A stretch of DNA of 32,714 nt, taken from CAZQYB01 sp964582985. GTDB taxonomy: Bacteria > Planctomycetota > Phycisphaerae > Sedimentisphaerales > Anaerobacaceae. The notes beneath the pieces were generated by a model, which was given only the letters and a program-made list of their open reading frames with translations, did not search any database and had not been told where the DNA came from. The stretch spans positions 1-32,714 of the forward strand of contig CAZOUM010000034.1 of the NCBI GenBank assembly GCA_964582985.1, given 5' to 3'. Positions within the stretch are counted from its first letter, which is position 1. Each line of letters opens with the position of its first letter. Made by a program: the position numbers and the translations under genes. Below, piece after piece: positions 26,701-32,632 of this stretch.

Positions 26701-26769
26701 GCACCCCTTAGCCGCCAGCAGAACGGCTATCGAGAATATGGCCGCCGCAAGTACCTTTCTCACAACCAT
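23761..26769 (-). CDS. Large lipoprotein with repeated carboxypeptidase-regulatory-like domains
   Basis: The function is unknown. The 1002-residue protein has a lipoprotein-like signal (VLAAAIFSIAVLLAAKGC, Cys23 as likely lipid site; the lipobox is not perfect). An N-terminal region of about 230 residues follows, with a Lys/Glu-rich helical end. From about residue 255 there are seven or more Ig-like carboxypeptidase-regulatory or CNA-B-type units. These are recognised by recurring phrases: GxxVdxxGxPvxGA (RGQAVNEENVPIAGAEI, GTVVDANGSAVGNI, GIVVNEDGEPIVGATV) and TDxxGxFxxxxLPAG (TNEQGEFEFSNLPAG). Such repeats usually form stalks or carbohydrate- or protein-binding modules on the cell surface. 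The ATG is preceded by GAGGG. It is divergent from ffh and precedes the lptD-like gene on the same strand. Confidence 0.8.
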   Translation of the reverse strand: MVVRKVLAAAIFSIAVLLAAKGCIPVEDMGEYWDKGTIDPALEGAWKEAGAEGADYGQFFLFVKSDDYYEARNTPVMGASEMGRMPSIHAKTMMVGPHKFLLLNYEQYYKDVEAAQRKLVAKIAEETGEDVNEADDTGMMSEQRHNFKGILQRYTVENNILSIYQPNYEALGKAIEDGEVKGTLSDEDEMTPLRISKLDEETIKFLLRMSNDSKYWEEVQRFKRIESLEKALEEARKRLKELGFLLEEQKCRGKVFDRLGGPVSGAQVQAQGIVSSGGGTYYLPSKIEVIDEVTTDSNGGFELNLKQDAYMGEVTIAAKKDGFSLGWKQWSRYDDSNSVIMLAEAVGIRGQAVNEENVPIAGAEIRGILVAEDSTGESAFYSMAPVDWLVTTTNEQGEFEFSNLPAGAMIQLLAAADGYAKLCWVDLVSREGDHRSGLKIVDGMQDISLVLQREAIIEGTVVDANGSAVGNIDLEIRGEINVNRFDPGNTVSLTSGSDGSFQMGGLAGGRYLVTSPKSSYEEAGTWKAVPSRFFAEAGKTITGKVEVSRGGVLEIVVIDVEVNEPMAEAEVAIRPDAKYIKSYYDKEMVMDKKTSRLRISTWHYGLRNYHGCARFYLPACKYVAEVSTDKYKRRSKLIELKDGETKVFEYEVGDEARTVISVADVEGEPVAGIRPQVRRDGCYLAPTDAQGRSIIGELQKDCIRSQGIMARDPDRNLAGLIIAPEEFDSLHIEVKSGMTFGGRFVDEKGNPIPDIAIRLGLPWGKIDSNGKDYVSDANGYFAIPAIPALPEGFPNVGYVMSGRPKGYSQFCRRDIRAKGDVNFGDLVLRTADKYVCGIVVNEDGEPIVGATVGGYGYGQPISVKKVTTDEKGMFRLDGVTSASITVHATLEPEYRRRYEDCRGGDQDVRIVLEKTIEGVIEVFVVDAESSEPVDGVKVTLKSNRGNESTSAKSDRNGCARLYCNWKGEYSVSVDRKDCRVYPSKLKVDESGRYEVLVEIGKR

Positions 26770-26891
26770 TACCTTTGACCCTCACAACAATCTGTTCTCA
26801 GAGTAATTCATTTACCCCAGTGCCCACAGATGGCTCCCTCTCTGCTGTCTACTACACTTCTTTCCTGTCAGTAATCCCTCTTTTAAACCAT

Positions 26892-26920
26892 ACACTACCC
26901 TAAATTTTCTAATCCGTCAA
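26892..26920 (-). promoter_or_regulatory. Possible sigma70-type promoter for the lipoprotein gene
   Basis: On the minus strand TTGACG (26920-26915) and TAGTGT (26897-26892) are 17 bases apart. This would give a leader of roughly 115 bases. The -35 is good, the -10 weak. Confidence 0.35.
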
Positions 26921-26962
26921 CCCTGAAATCCCCCCCATCATTTATGACTCACCAATTTCCCC

Positions 26963-26992
26963 TTGCAAAAACCACCCTTTCTGCCTTAAAAT
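26963..26992 (+). promoter_or_regulatory. Possible sigma70-type promoter for the ffh cluster
   Basis: TTGCAA (26963-26968) and TAAAAT (26987-26992), spacer 18, point toward ffh. The transcript would begin near 27000 and would include the palindrome, hairpin and heptad array that follow. The gene-free stretch 26770-27215 contains this candidate, the opposite-strand promoter and the repeats listed separately, and no RNA gene I can recognise. Confidence 0.35.
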
Positions 26993-27025
26993 CCTTATCT
27001 TTGGTAAGAGTAAAATGCGATACTA

Positions 27026-27055
27026 TATTTAGCTCCCAAATTTATTTGGGGGTTC
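27026..27055 (+). repeat. 30-bp dispersed repeat, copy 1, with an internal palindrome
   Basis: This segment matches 28661-28690 at about 23 of 30 positions, including TTTAGC and an exact AAATTTATTTGGG. Here it holds the palindrome CCCAAATTTATTTGGG (27035-27050, stem of 6-7 bp). Confidence 0.5.
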
Positions 27056-27063
27056 GTTTAGCC

Positions 27064-27080
27064 GTTGCCGACACGGCAAC
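27064..27080 (+). other. Perfect short hairpin upstream of the heptad array
   Basis: GTTGCCG (27064-27070), loop ACA, CGGCAAC (27074-27080). It has seven G/C-rich base pairs and no T-run, so it is unlikely to be a terminator. It lies directly before the array, in the ffh leader. Confidence 0.7.
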
Positions 27081-27089
27081 CCTACGAGA

Positions 27090-27215
27090 ATCGAGCATCG
27101 AGAATCGAGCATCGAGAATCTAGAATCGAGCATCGAGAATCTAGAATCGAGCATCGAGAATCTAGCATCGAGCATCGAGAATCGAGCATCGAGCATCGAG
27201 CATCGAGAATCGAGT
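27090..27215 (+). repeat. 18-unit 7-bp tandem repeat ending exactly at the ffh start codon
   Basis: Eighteen consecutive heptads (126 bp, no phase slip) fit ATC(G/T)AG(A/C/T): mostly ATCGAGA and ATCGAGC, with ATCTAGA or ATCTAGC at three places. The mix partly forms a 21-bp superunit. The last heptad is ATCGAGT and the next base starts the ATG, so the start codon sits where the next unit would begin, with C replaced by G. No SD-like purine run is available other than CGAG within the repeat. Confidence 0.95.
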
Positions 27216-28646
27216 ATGTTTGAATCTTTAACCGAAAAATTAAACTCAGTCTTCAGGTCGCTGGCCGGCCGGGGAAGAATCACTGAAGCCAACGTCTCCG
27301 ATGCTATGCGCGATGTCCGCAAGGCCCTCCTCGAAGCCGACGTCAACTACAACGTCGTAAAGCAGTTCTGCAAAGACGTCACCCAGGCCGCCATCGGTGC
27401 CGAGGTCATAAAGAGCCTCCATCCCAGCCAGGTTATGGTAAAAATCGTAAGCGACGAGCTGACCAGACTGATGGGCCCCGTCGACACCAGCATCTATTTT
27501 GTCTCGCCCGGCCCAACCGTAATTATGCTCGCCGGTCTCCAGGGCGGCGGAAAAACCACAACCGCCGCAAAACTCGCCAAATACCTCGTCGAAAAAGGCA
27601 AAAGGCCACTTTTAGTCGCCGACGACCTGCGAAGACCAGCTGCCATCGAGCAGCTAATTGTCCTGGGCCGGCAAATAAACATCGACGTCTACAGTGAAGA
27701 CAGCAAAGATTCCATAAAGCTCGCAAAAAACTCCGTCAGGCACGCCCAGCAGAACGACTACGATGTCGTCGTCCTCGACACAGCAGGCCGACTCCATATC
27801 GACGAAGAGATGATGACCGAGGTCGCAAACGTCGCCAGGACCGTTACCCCCCATCAGATATATTTGGTCTGCGACGCAATGACCGGCCAGGACGCCGTCA
27901 ACTCAGCAAAAGAGTTCAACGAACGACTTGAGCTCGACGGCGTCATCCTTACCAAGCTCGACGGTGATGCCCGCGGCGGTGCTGCCCTCAGTGTCAAAGC
28001 CGTCACCGGAAAGCCCATAAAATTTATCGGTGTCGGCGAAAAGCTCGACAAGCTCGAAGAGTTCCACCCCGAACGTATGGCCGGCAGAATCCTCGGTATG
28101 GGCGACGTCGTGACACTCGTCGAAAAAGCCCACGAGCAGTTCGAAGCCGAAGAGGCAATGAAAATGCAGAAGAAGTTGGCCAAAGGCAGCTTCGGCTTTG
28201 ATGACTTCCTAAAGCAAATGCAGGCCGTCAAAAAAATGGGCGGAATCAAAGACCTGCTTAAAATGATGCCCGGTATGGGCTCCCAGCTCGACGATATGGA
28301 TATTGATGACGGCCAGTTCCGACAGATGGAGGGAATCGTTCATTCAATGACAACACACGAAAGACGCGAACCCGACATCATCGACTCATCACGCCGAAGA
28401 AGAATCGCCACCGGGGCTGGTGTTCAGCCAAACGATGTCTCCGGCCTCGTCAAAACTTTTAGACGCAGCCGGGATATGATAAAAGCAATGAGCGGCGGAA
28501 AGCTCGGCGGACTAAAAAGCCTCCTCTCAGGCGGATTCAATATGGACTCGCTTGGTGCGGCTATGTCTTCCGGCCGGAAAATAAAACAACGCTCGAAAAG
28601 AAAAAGGGTCGTAAAACGAAAAGGAAAAATCAAAAAACGCCGCTAA
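27216..28646 (+). CDS. ffh: Signal recognition particle protein Ffh (SRP54)
   Basis: This GTPase binds SRP RNA and signal sequences for co-translational targeting to the inner membrane. It has 476 residues. The N domain is residues 1-90 with MFESLTEKLNSVFRSL. The G domain has the P-loop GLQGGGKTT (107-115), then DTAGRLH and TKLDGDARGG. DDLRRPAA replaces the more usual DVYRPAA. The Met-rich M domain begins near 300 (KMQKKLAKGSFGFDDFL, MMPGMGSQ) with the RNA-binding SRRRRIATGAG. The C-terminus ends in a very basic tail (KQRSKRKRVVKRKGKIKKRR). The ATG directly follows the heptad array. It heads the cluster that later contains rpsP, trmD and rplS. Confidence 0.97.
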   Translation: MFESLTEKLNSVFRSLAGRGRITEANVSDAMRDVRKALLEADVNYNVVKQFCKDVTQAAIGAEVIKSLHPSQVMVKIVSDELTRLMGPVDTSIYFVSPGPTVIMLAGLQGGGKTTTAAKLAKYLVEKGKRPLLVADDLRRPAAIEQLIVLGRQINIDVYSEDSKDSIKLAKNSVRHAQQNDYDVVVLDTAGRLHIDEEMMTEVANVARTVTPHQIYLVCDAMTGQDAVNSAKEFNERLELDGVILTKLDGDARGGAALSVKAVTGKPIKFIGVGEKLDKLEEFHPERMAGRILGMGDVVTLVEKAHEQFEAEEAMKMQKKLAKGSFGFDDFLKQMQAVKKMGGIKDLLKMMPGMGSQLDDMDIDDGQFRQMEGIVHSMTTHERREPDIIDSSRRRRIATGAGVQPNDVSGLVKTFRRSRDMIKAMSGGKLGGLKSLLSGGFNMDSLGAAMSSGRKIKQRSKRKRVVKRKGKIKKRR

Positions 28647-28660
28647 TAATCCACCAGGAA

Positions 28661-28690
28661 TGTTTAGCCACAAAATTTATTTGGGTGTTT
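28661..28690 (+). repeat. 30-bp dispersed repeat, copy 2, upstream of the sulfatase gene
   Basis: Counterpart of 27026-27055. The shared core is AAATTTATTTGGG. It ends 7 bases before the sulfatase ATG, in the place where an SD would be expected. None is seen. Confidence 0.5.
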
Positions 28691-28697
28691 TTCTCCG

Positions 28698-30149
28698 ATG
28701 AAAAATTTAAATCGTCGCGATTTTCTGAAAGCTGCTGGCTTAACAGCAGCATCTCTGGCGATGCCCGGATGTCATAGTGATGGGTGGCAGCCTCAAGCTT
28801 TGCTTGGGGATGGCTCAGCCCCCAACTTCATTATTATCTTCTGCGACGACCTCGGCTATGGGGACCTCGGCTGCTTCGGTTCGAAACTACACCGCACGCC
28901 AAACCTTGACCGAATGGCTGACGAAGGTATGAAGTTCACGAGCTTCTATGTCACCAGCAGTGTCTGTACCCCGTCACGCGCCTCGCTCATGACCGGCTGC
29001 TACCCCAAACGCCTCGATATGCACCAGGACTCCCACGGCAAGTGCGTCCTCTTCCCCGTTGACAAAAAGGGCCTCAACCCCAACGAAATCACAATTGCCG
29101 AAATCTTGAAACGACGGGGCTACGCCACCTGCTGCATCGGAAAATGGCACCTTGGCGACCAGCCGCCCTTCCTCCCCACCCGCAGGGGCTTCGACTACTA
29201 CTTCGGCGTCCCATATAGCAACGACATGGGCGTACGAAAAGAAACCAGCAATCCACCGCTGCCCCTCGTGCGAAACGAAAAAGTCATCGAAGCCCCCGCT
29301 GTCCAGCACACCCTCACAAAACGCTACACCGAAGAAGCCATCAAATTCATAAACAAAAACAGAGACCGGCCGTTCTTCCTCTACCTGCCTCACACCATGG
29401 TCCACGACCCACTCAATCCTGGCAAAGAATTCCGCGGCAAAAGTGCCAACGGCCTCTACGGTGACGCCGTCGAAGAAATTGACTTCTACACCGGCCAAAT
29501 TCTAAATACCCTCAAAGACCTCGACCTCGACAAGAACACCTTCGTAATCTTCACCTCCGACAACGGCGCCAGTGACAGGTACGGCGGCTCAAACGCACCA
29601 CTCCGCGGCCACAAAGGAACCACCTTCGAAGGCGGCATGCGAGAGCCCTGTATTATGTGGTGGCCCGGACAAATCCCCGCCGGAAAAACCTGTCACCAAA
29701 TTGCCGTTACGATGGACCTGCTGCCCACCTTTGCGCTGCTTGCCGGCACACAACCACCCGCTGACCGAATCATTGACGGCAGGAACATCTGGCCCTTAAT
29801 CTCAGCCAAACCGAAAGCTAAGTCACCACACCGGGCCTTCTACTACTACCAGATTGACCAGCTCCAGGCCGTCCGCTCCGGAAAATGGAAGCTCCACCTG
29901 CCTCTTACACCAAAAAAACGCCACTGGGGAAAACCCATCCCACACGCACCCCTGGCCCTCTACGACCTCGAAAATGACATCGCAGAGAAAAACAATCTTG
30001 CACAACACCACCCAAATGTGGTAAAACATCTGCTCGCTTTGGCCGAAGAGGCCCGCCGCGACCTCGGCGACCTCGACCGCAAAGGCGCGAACCTCCGACA
30101 GGCCGGCTGGGTCGAAAACCCAAAGCCGTTGCTGCTCACATCAAAGTAG
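28698..30149 (+). CDS. Secreted arylsulfatase (sulfatase family S1), Tat-type signal
   Basis: This enzyme hydrolyses sulfate esters, probably on polysaccharides. It has 483 residues. The Tat-like signal NRRDFLKAAG (residues 5-14) is followed by a hydrophobic stretch and AMPGC, possibly a lipid-attachment Cys25. Metal ligands Asp50-Asp51 lie in IIFCDDLGYGDLG. Cys90 in SVCTPSRASLMTG is the C-x-P-S-R signature, the residue converted to formylglycine. GKWHLG and SDNGASDRYGG are further active-site segments. The maturation enzyme is not in the window. It is a single gene inserted between ffh and rpsP, with a 51-base gap after ffh and no clear SD. Sulfatases are numerous in planctomycetes that degrade sulfated glycans. 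The substrate is not predictable. Confidence 0.93.
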   Translation: MKNLNRRDFLKAAGLTAASLAMPGCHSDGWQPQALLGDGSAPNFIIIFCDDLGYGDLGCFGSKLHRTPNLDRMADEGMKFTSFYVTSSVCTPSRASLMTGCYPKRLDMHQDSHGKCVLFPVDKKGLNPNEITIAEILKRRGYATCCIGKWHLGDQPPFLPTRRGFDYYFGVPYSNDMGVRKETSNPPLPLVRNEKVIEAPAVQHTLTKRYTEEAIKFINKNRDRPFFLYLPHTMVHDPLNPGKEFRGKSANGLYGDAVEEIDFYTGQILNTLKDLDLDKNTFVIFTSDNGASDRYGGSNAPLRGHKGTTFEGGMREPCIMWWPGQIPAGKTCHQIAVTMDLLPTFALLAGTQPPADRIIDGRNIWPLISAKPKAKSPHRAFYYYQIDQLQAVRSGKWKLHLPLTPKKRHWGKPIPHAPLALYDLENDIAEKNNLAQHHPNVVKHLLALAEEARRDLGDLDRKGANLRQAGWVENPKPLLLTSK

Positions 30150-30275
30150 GGCCTTGTCGAAGTAAAAGAAATTGCAAGAGCGAAAGGGGAACATAAAACG
30201 GCGGTAAACCAGAAAATCTCGATTGAACAGTACCTCGAGGAGGTCGCTCGGTTTGCTGACAGCAAATACGGCAAA

Positions 30276-30521
30276 ATGGTCCGCAACCAGTTCAAGGATC
30301 TCAAAGGCAGCAGCGAATTGGCTATGCTCGCCGCCCCAAGCAGCGCCGAATTGGACCAATTAAAAAGGGCGGTCGCTATAATGACCCCCGAAGAAAAGCA
30401 AAACGCCGACGCCTTGACCGACGACCAGATACAAAAAATAGCCGTTGACGCCGATACAGATCCCGGTATATTTGCCATTTTCATTAACGGCTACGCATTA
30501 CATTGCAAACGTGTTTCGTGA
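30276..30521 (+). CDS. Small hypothetical protein (81 residues), possibly with a damaged start
   Basis: I do not recognise a named family. The ORF encodes a soluble, helical, acidic protein with MTPEEKQNADALTDDQIQKIA and a C-terminal FINGYALHCKRVS. The frame is open upstream all the way to the sulfatase stop (30147-30149) and is in the same phase. It reads sensibly there (KISIEQYLEEVARFADSKYG) but has no ATG, GTG or TTG, so the true N-terminus is unclear. No SD precedes the ATG at 30276. It may be a truncated gene whose start was lost when the sulfatase arrived, or a rare-start gene. It ends 55 bases before rpsP. Confidence 0.45.
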   Translation: MVRNQFKDLKGSSELAMLAAPSSAELDQLKRAVAIMTPEEKQNADALTDDQIQKIAVDADTDPGIFAIFINGYALHCKRVS

Positions 30522-30576
30522 TTCGCCGCGGCCAGTCACGGAAATTAATTATAAACGAGTAACGAAAGGAAAAATT

Positions 30577-31509
30577 ATGGCAGTAAAACTAAGAATGACC
30601 AGGATAGGAAGACGGCATCGGCCGTTCTTCAGAATCAACGCCGTCGAATCCCGCACGCCCCGTGACGGTAGAATCATCGAAAAGTTAGGCCATTACGACC
30701 CAATCGAAAAAGACCCGGCCAAGCAGATTGTGCTCAATCGCGAGCGCGTAGAATACTGGCTCGCCCAGGGAGCAATCCCCTCCGAAACTGTTTCACAAAT
30801 CCTGCTGCGCCAGGGTATAAAACATAAATACGCCGAAGAAAGCGCTGCGCGCCGCGCAAGAGCGAGGGCCGCAGCCCGCGCAAAAGGCAGGTTCTTCACG
30901 AAGGCCGAAAGAGTAGCCGCAAAAAAAGCTACCGACGAAAAAGCCAAGGCTGAAGCCGAAGCTAAGGCCGCCGAAGAAAAAGCTGCCAAGGAGGCAAAAG
31001 CTGAAGCCGAAAAAGCGAAAGCCGAAGCTGAAAAAGCAAAAGCCGAAGCTGAAAAGCCAAAACCCGAAGCTGAAAAACCAAAAGCCGCCCCCAAACCCAC
31101 GAAAGAAGAACCAAAAGAAGTAAAAGAGCCTAAGACCGAACCTGTAGCCGAAGAAAAAGCACCCGAAGAAGCCAAGGCCGAGCCCGAAGCCAAAGAGCAG
31201 GTAGCTGAAGAGCCAAAGCCCGAACCTAAAGCCGAAGCACCAGAGCCAAAAGAAGAAAAGCCAAAAGCCAAAGCGCCTAAGAAAGCAAAGGCTAAAGCCG
31301 AAAAGCCCAAAGACGAAGCGCCTCAAGCCATAGAGGAAAAGCCCAAAGCTAAACCATCGAAGAAAAAGCCCGATGAAAAACCGCAGGCGGTAGAAGAAAA
31401 AGAAGAGGCAAAACCAGAAGCTAAGGAAAAGACCGAGAAGAAACCGAAGGCAAAAACCAAAAAGAAAACAGCTTCGAAAGAAGAGACGGACGCCAGTGAC
31501 ACGGATTGA
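30577..31509 (+). CDS. rpsP: Ribosomal protein S16 with a long Lys/Glu/Ala/Pro-rich C-terminal tail
   Basis: Residues 1 to about 83 are a complete S16 (MAVKLRMTRIGRRHRPFFRI, then LGHYDPIEK and RVEYWLAQGAIPSETV). Normal S16 ends near there. The remaining roughly 225 residues are low complexity: an Arg/Ala-rich segment, then repeated KAEAEKA, EKPKPEA and PEPKEEKPKAK-like units, ending in acidic DASDTD. It resembles histone H1-like or TolA-like tails. The ATG at 30577 was chosen for the AAAGGA SD (30565-30570); upstream in-frame codons overlap the previous ORF. The gene overlaps trmD by 14 bases. The tail is continuous coding sequence, not a frameshift. Confidence 0.95.
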   Translation: MAVKLRMTRIGRRHRPFFRINAVESRTPRDGRIIEKLGHYDPIEKDPAKQIVLNRERVEYWLAQGAIPSETVSQILLRQGIKHKYAEESAARRARARAAARAKGRFFTKAERVAAKKATDEKAKAEAEAKAAEEKAAKEAKAEAEKAKAEAEKAKAEAEKPKPEAEKPKAAPKPTKEEPKEVKEPKTEPVAEEKAPEEAKAEPEAKEQVAEEPKPEPKAEAPEPKEEKPKAKAPKKAKAKAEKPKDEAPQAIEEKPKAKPSKKKPDEKPQAVEEKEEAKPEAKEKTEKKPKAKTKKKTASKEETDASDTD

Positions 31510-32188
31510 TGTACTTACCCTCTTTCCAGAGATGTTCCAATCGCCCCTGAATCACTCAATATTGAAGAGGGCTCAGGACGCCGGTATAGTTGATATCGTT
31601 CTCACCAACATAAGAGATTTCGCAACTGATAGTTATAACAAAGTCGACGACAAGCCCTACGGCGGCGGCCCCGGTATGGTTATGATGCCCGGCCCTGTCT
31701 TCGACTGCTTCGAACACGTCGAAAAGCTCGCCCCCGAAAAGGGCCGCGTCATCCTGCTAACACCCCAGGGACAAAAGTTCGACCACTCAAAAGCAGTCGA
31801 GCTTGGCAAAGAAGAGCGTCTGATTTTAATTGCCGGCAGATACGAAGGATTTGACGAGCGAATCCGCATCGGCCTCGACGCCGAGCAAATTTCAATAGGC
31901 GATTACGTCCTAAGCGGCGGTGAGCTCGCTGCTATGGTAATCATCGACGCCGTCGTCAGATTATTGGCCGGTGCCCTCGGCGACCAGGACTCCCCCAAAG
32001 ATGATACTTTCAGCGAAGGTCTCCTTGAATACCCCCAATATACCCGGCCGGAAGTCTTTCGCGGAATGAAAGTCCCGGACATCCTCATGAGCGGCGACCA
32101 CGCCAAAATAGACCAGTGGCGACGCACCCAGGCCCTCGAAAGAACAAAAAAATACCGCCCGGATTTGCTAAAAGACCACGATTCTTGA
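31496..32188 (+). CDS. trmD: tRNA (guanine-N1-)-methyltransferase TrmD
   Basis: This enzyme methylates G37 in tRNAs using S-adenosylmethionine, preventing frameshifts. It is a knotted SPOUT enzyme. The 230 residues show IDVLTLFPEMF at the start, GGGPGMVMMPGPVF near 56, LLTPQGQ, AGRYEGFDERI and SIGDYVLSGGELAAMV, which forms the knot and cofactor site. The start is GTG at 31496, inside the end of rpsP (14-base overlap), so translation is probably coupled to S16. In many bacteria rimM lies between rpsP and trmD; here it is absent. Confidence 0.97.
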   Translation: MTRIDVLTLFPEMFQSPLNHSILKRAQDAGIVDIVLTNIRDFATDSYNKVDDKPYGGGPGMVMMPGPVFDCFEHVEKLAPEKGRVILLTPQGQKFDHSKAVELGKEERLILIAGRYEGFDERIRIGLDAEQISIGDYVLSGGELAAMVIIDAVVRLLAGALGDQDSPKDDTFSEGLLEYPQYTRPEVFRGMKVPDILMSGDHAKIDQWRRTQALERTKKYRPDLLKDHDS

Positions 32189-32216
32189 AAAAGTACTTGT
32201 CTTCGCCGCAGAAACT

Positions 32217-32256
32217 CGTTAACATCTCCTGTTTGTTAACGACCGTACGAAGGAGA
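32217..32256 (+). promoter_or_regulatory. rplS leader hairpin with a loop complementary to the ribosome-binding site
   Basis: CGTTAAC (32217-32223) pairs with GTTAACG (32235-32241) around an 11-base loop. Loop bases TCTCCT (32225-32230) are an exact complement of AGGAGA (32251-32256), which contains the rplS SD. A pseudoknot or alternative pairing could hide the SD. The element lies in the 75-base gap between trmD and rplS. The pairing is seen; the regulatory role is inferred. Confidence 0.5.
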
Positions 32257-32263
32257 AAACAAC

Positions 32264-32632
32264 GTGAAAACGAAGTTGCTTGATGCTGTTGAAAGCAAAA
32301 GCCTTAAAAAAAATATACCGCATTTCGAAATAGGCGACACGGTCGACGTGCGCTGCAAAATCAAAGAAGGCGACAAGGAACGCATTCAGATATTTACCGG
32401 CACCGTAATTGCACGCAGAGGCCGCGGCATAAACCAAACCTTCACTGTCCGCCGAATTGTAGGCAACGAAGGTGTTGAGCGAATCTTCCCCATTCATTCA
32501 CCAAACGTCATCGATGTCCGACCAATCCGAAGCGGAAAAGCAAGGCGCGCAAAACTCTATTTCCTCCGCAAGAGAACCGGAAAGGCCGTAAGACTCGCTC
32601 ATCGACACAGCGAACACACCGTCTCCAAATAG
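32264..32632 (+). CDS. rplS: Ribosomal protein L19
   Basis: This large-subunit protein sits at the interface with the small subunit. It has 122 residues, normal length. Family motifs are IPHFEIGDTVDVRCKI, RIQIFTGTVIARRGRG, FTVRRI, VERIFPIHSPNV and AKLYFLRKRTGKAVR. It starts at GTG, with AAGGAG (32250-32255) 8 bases upstream. It closes the ffh-rpsP-trmD-rplS cluster. The last 82 bases of the window (32633-32714) show no gene or terminator I can support. Confidence 0.97.
   Translation: MKTKLLDAVESKSLKKNIPHFEIGDTVDVRCKIKEGDKERIQIFTGTVIARRGRGINQTFTVRRIVGNEGVERIFPIHSPNVIDVRPIRSGKARRAKLYFLRKRTGKAVRLAHRHSEHTVSK

Noticed and set aside
26770..27060. Search for SRP RNA, tRNA or riboswitch in the gap before ffh
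   Set aside because: No SRP RNA core, cloverleaf or known riboswitch consensus was seen by eye on either strand.
27090..27215. CRISPR-like appearance of the heptad array
   Set aside because: Units are contiguous 7-mers with no spacers and no cas genes nearby.
30553..30570. Possible heptads (AAACGAG, TAACGAA) before rpsP
   Set aside because: Only two poor units; not distinguishable from chance.
30445..30576. N-terminal extension of S16
   Set aside because: S16 proteins start at the MAVKLRMTRIG-like sequence, and a good SD precedes the ATG at 30577.
30693..31310. Ser/Ala/Phe-rich open frame on the minus strand opposite rpsP
   Set aside because: It is the reverse complement of the repetitive Lys/Glu/Ala tail of S16 and has no features of its own.
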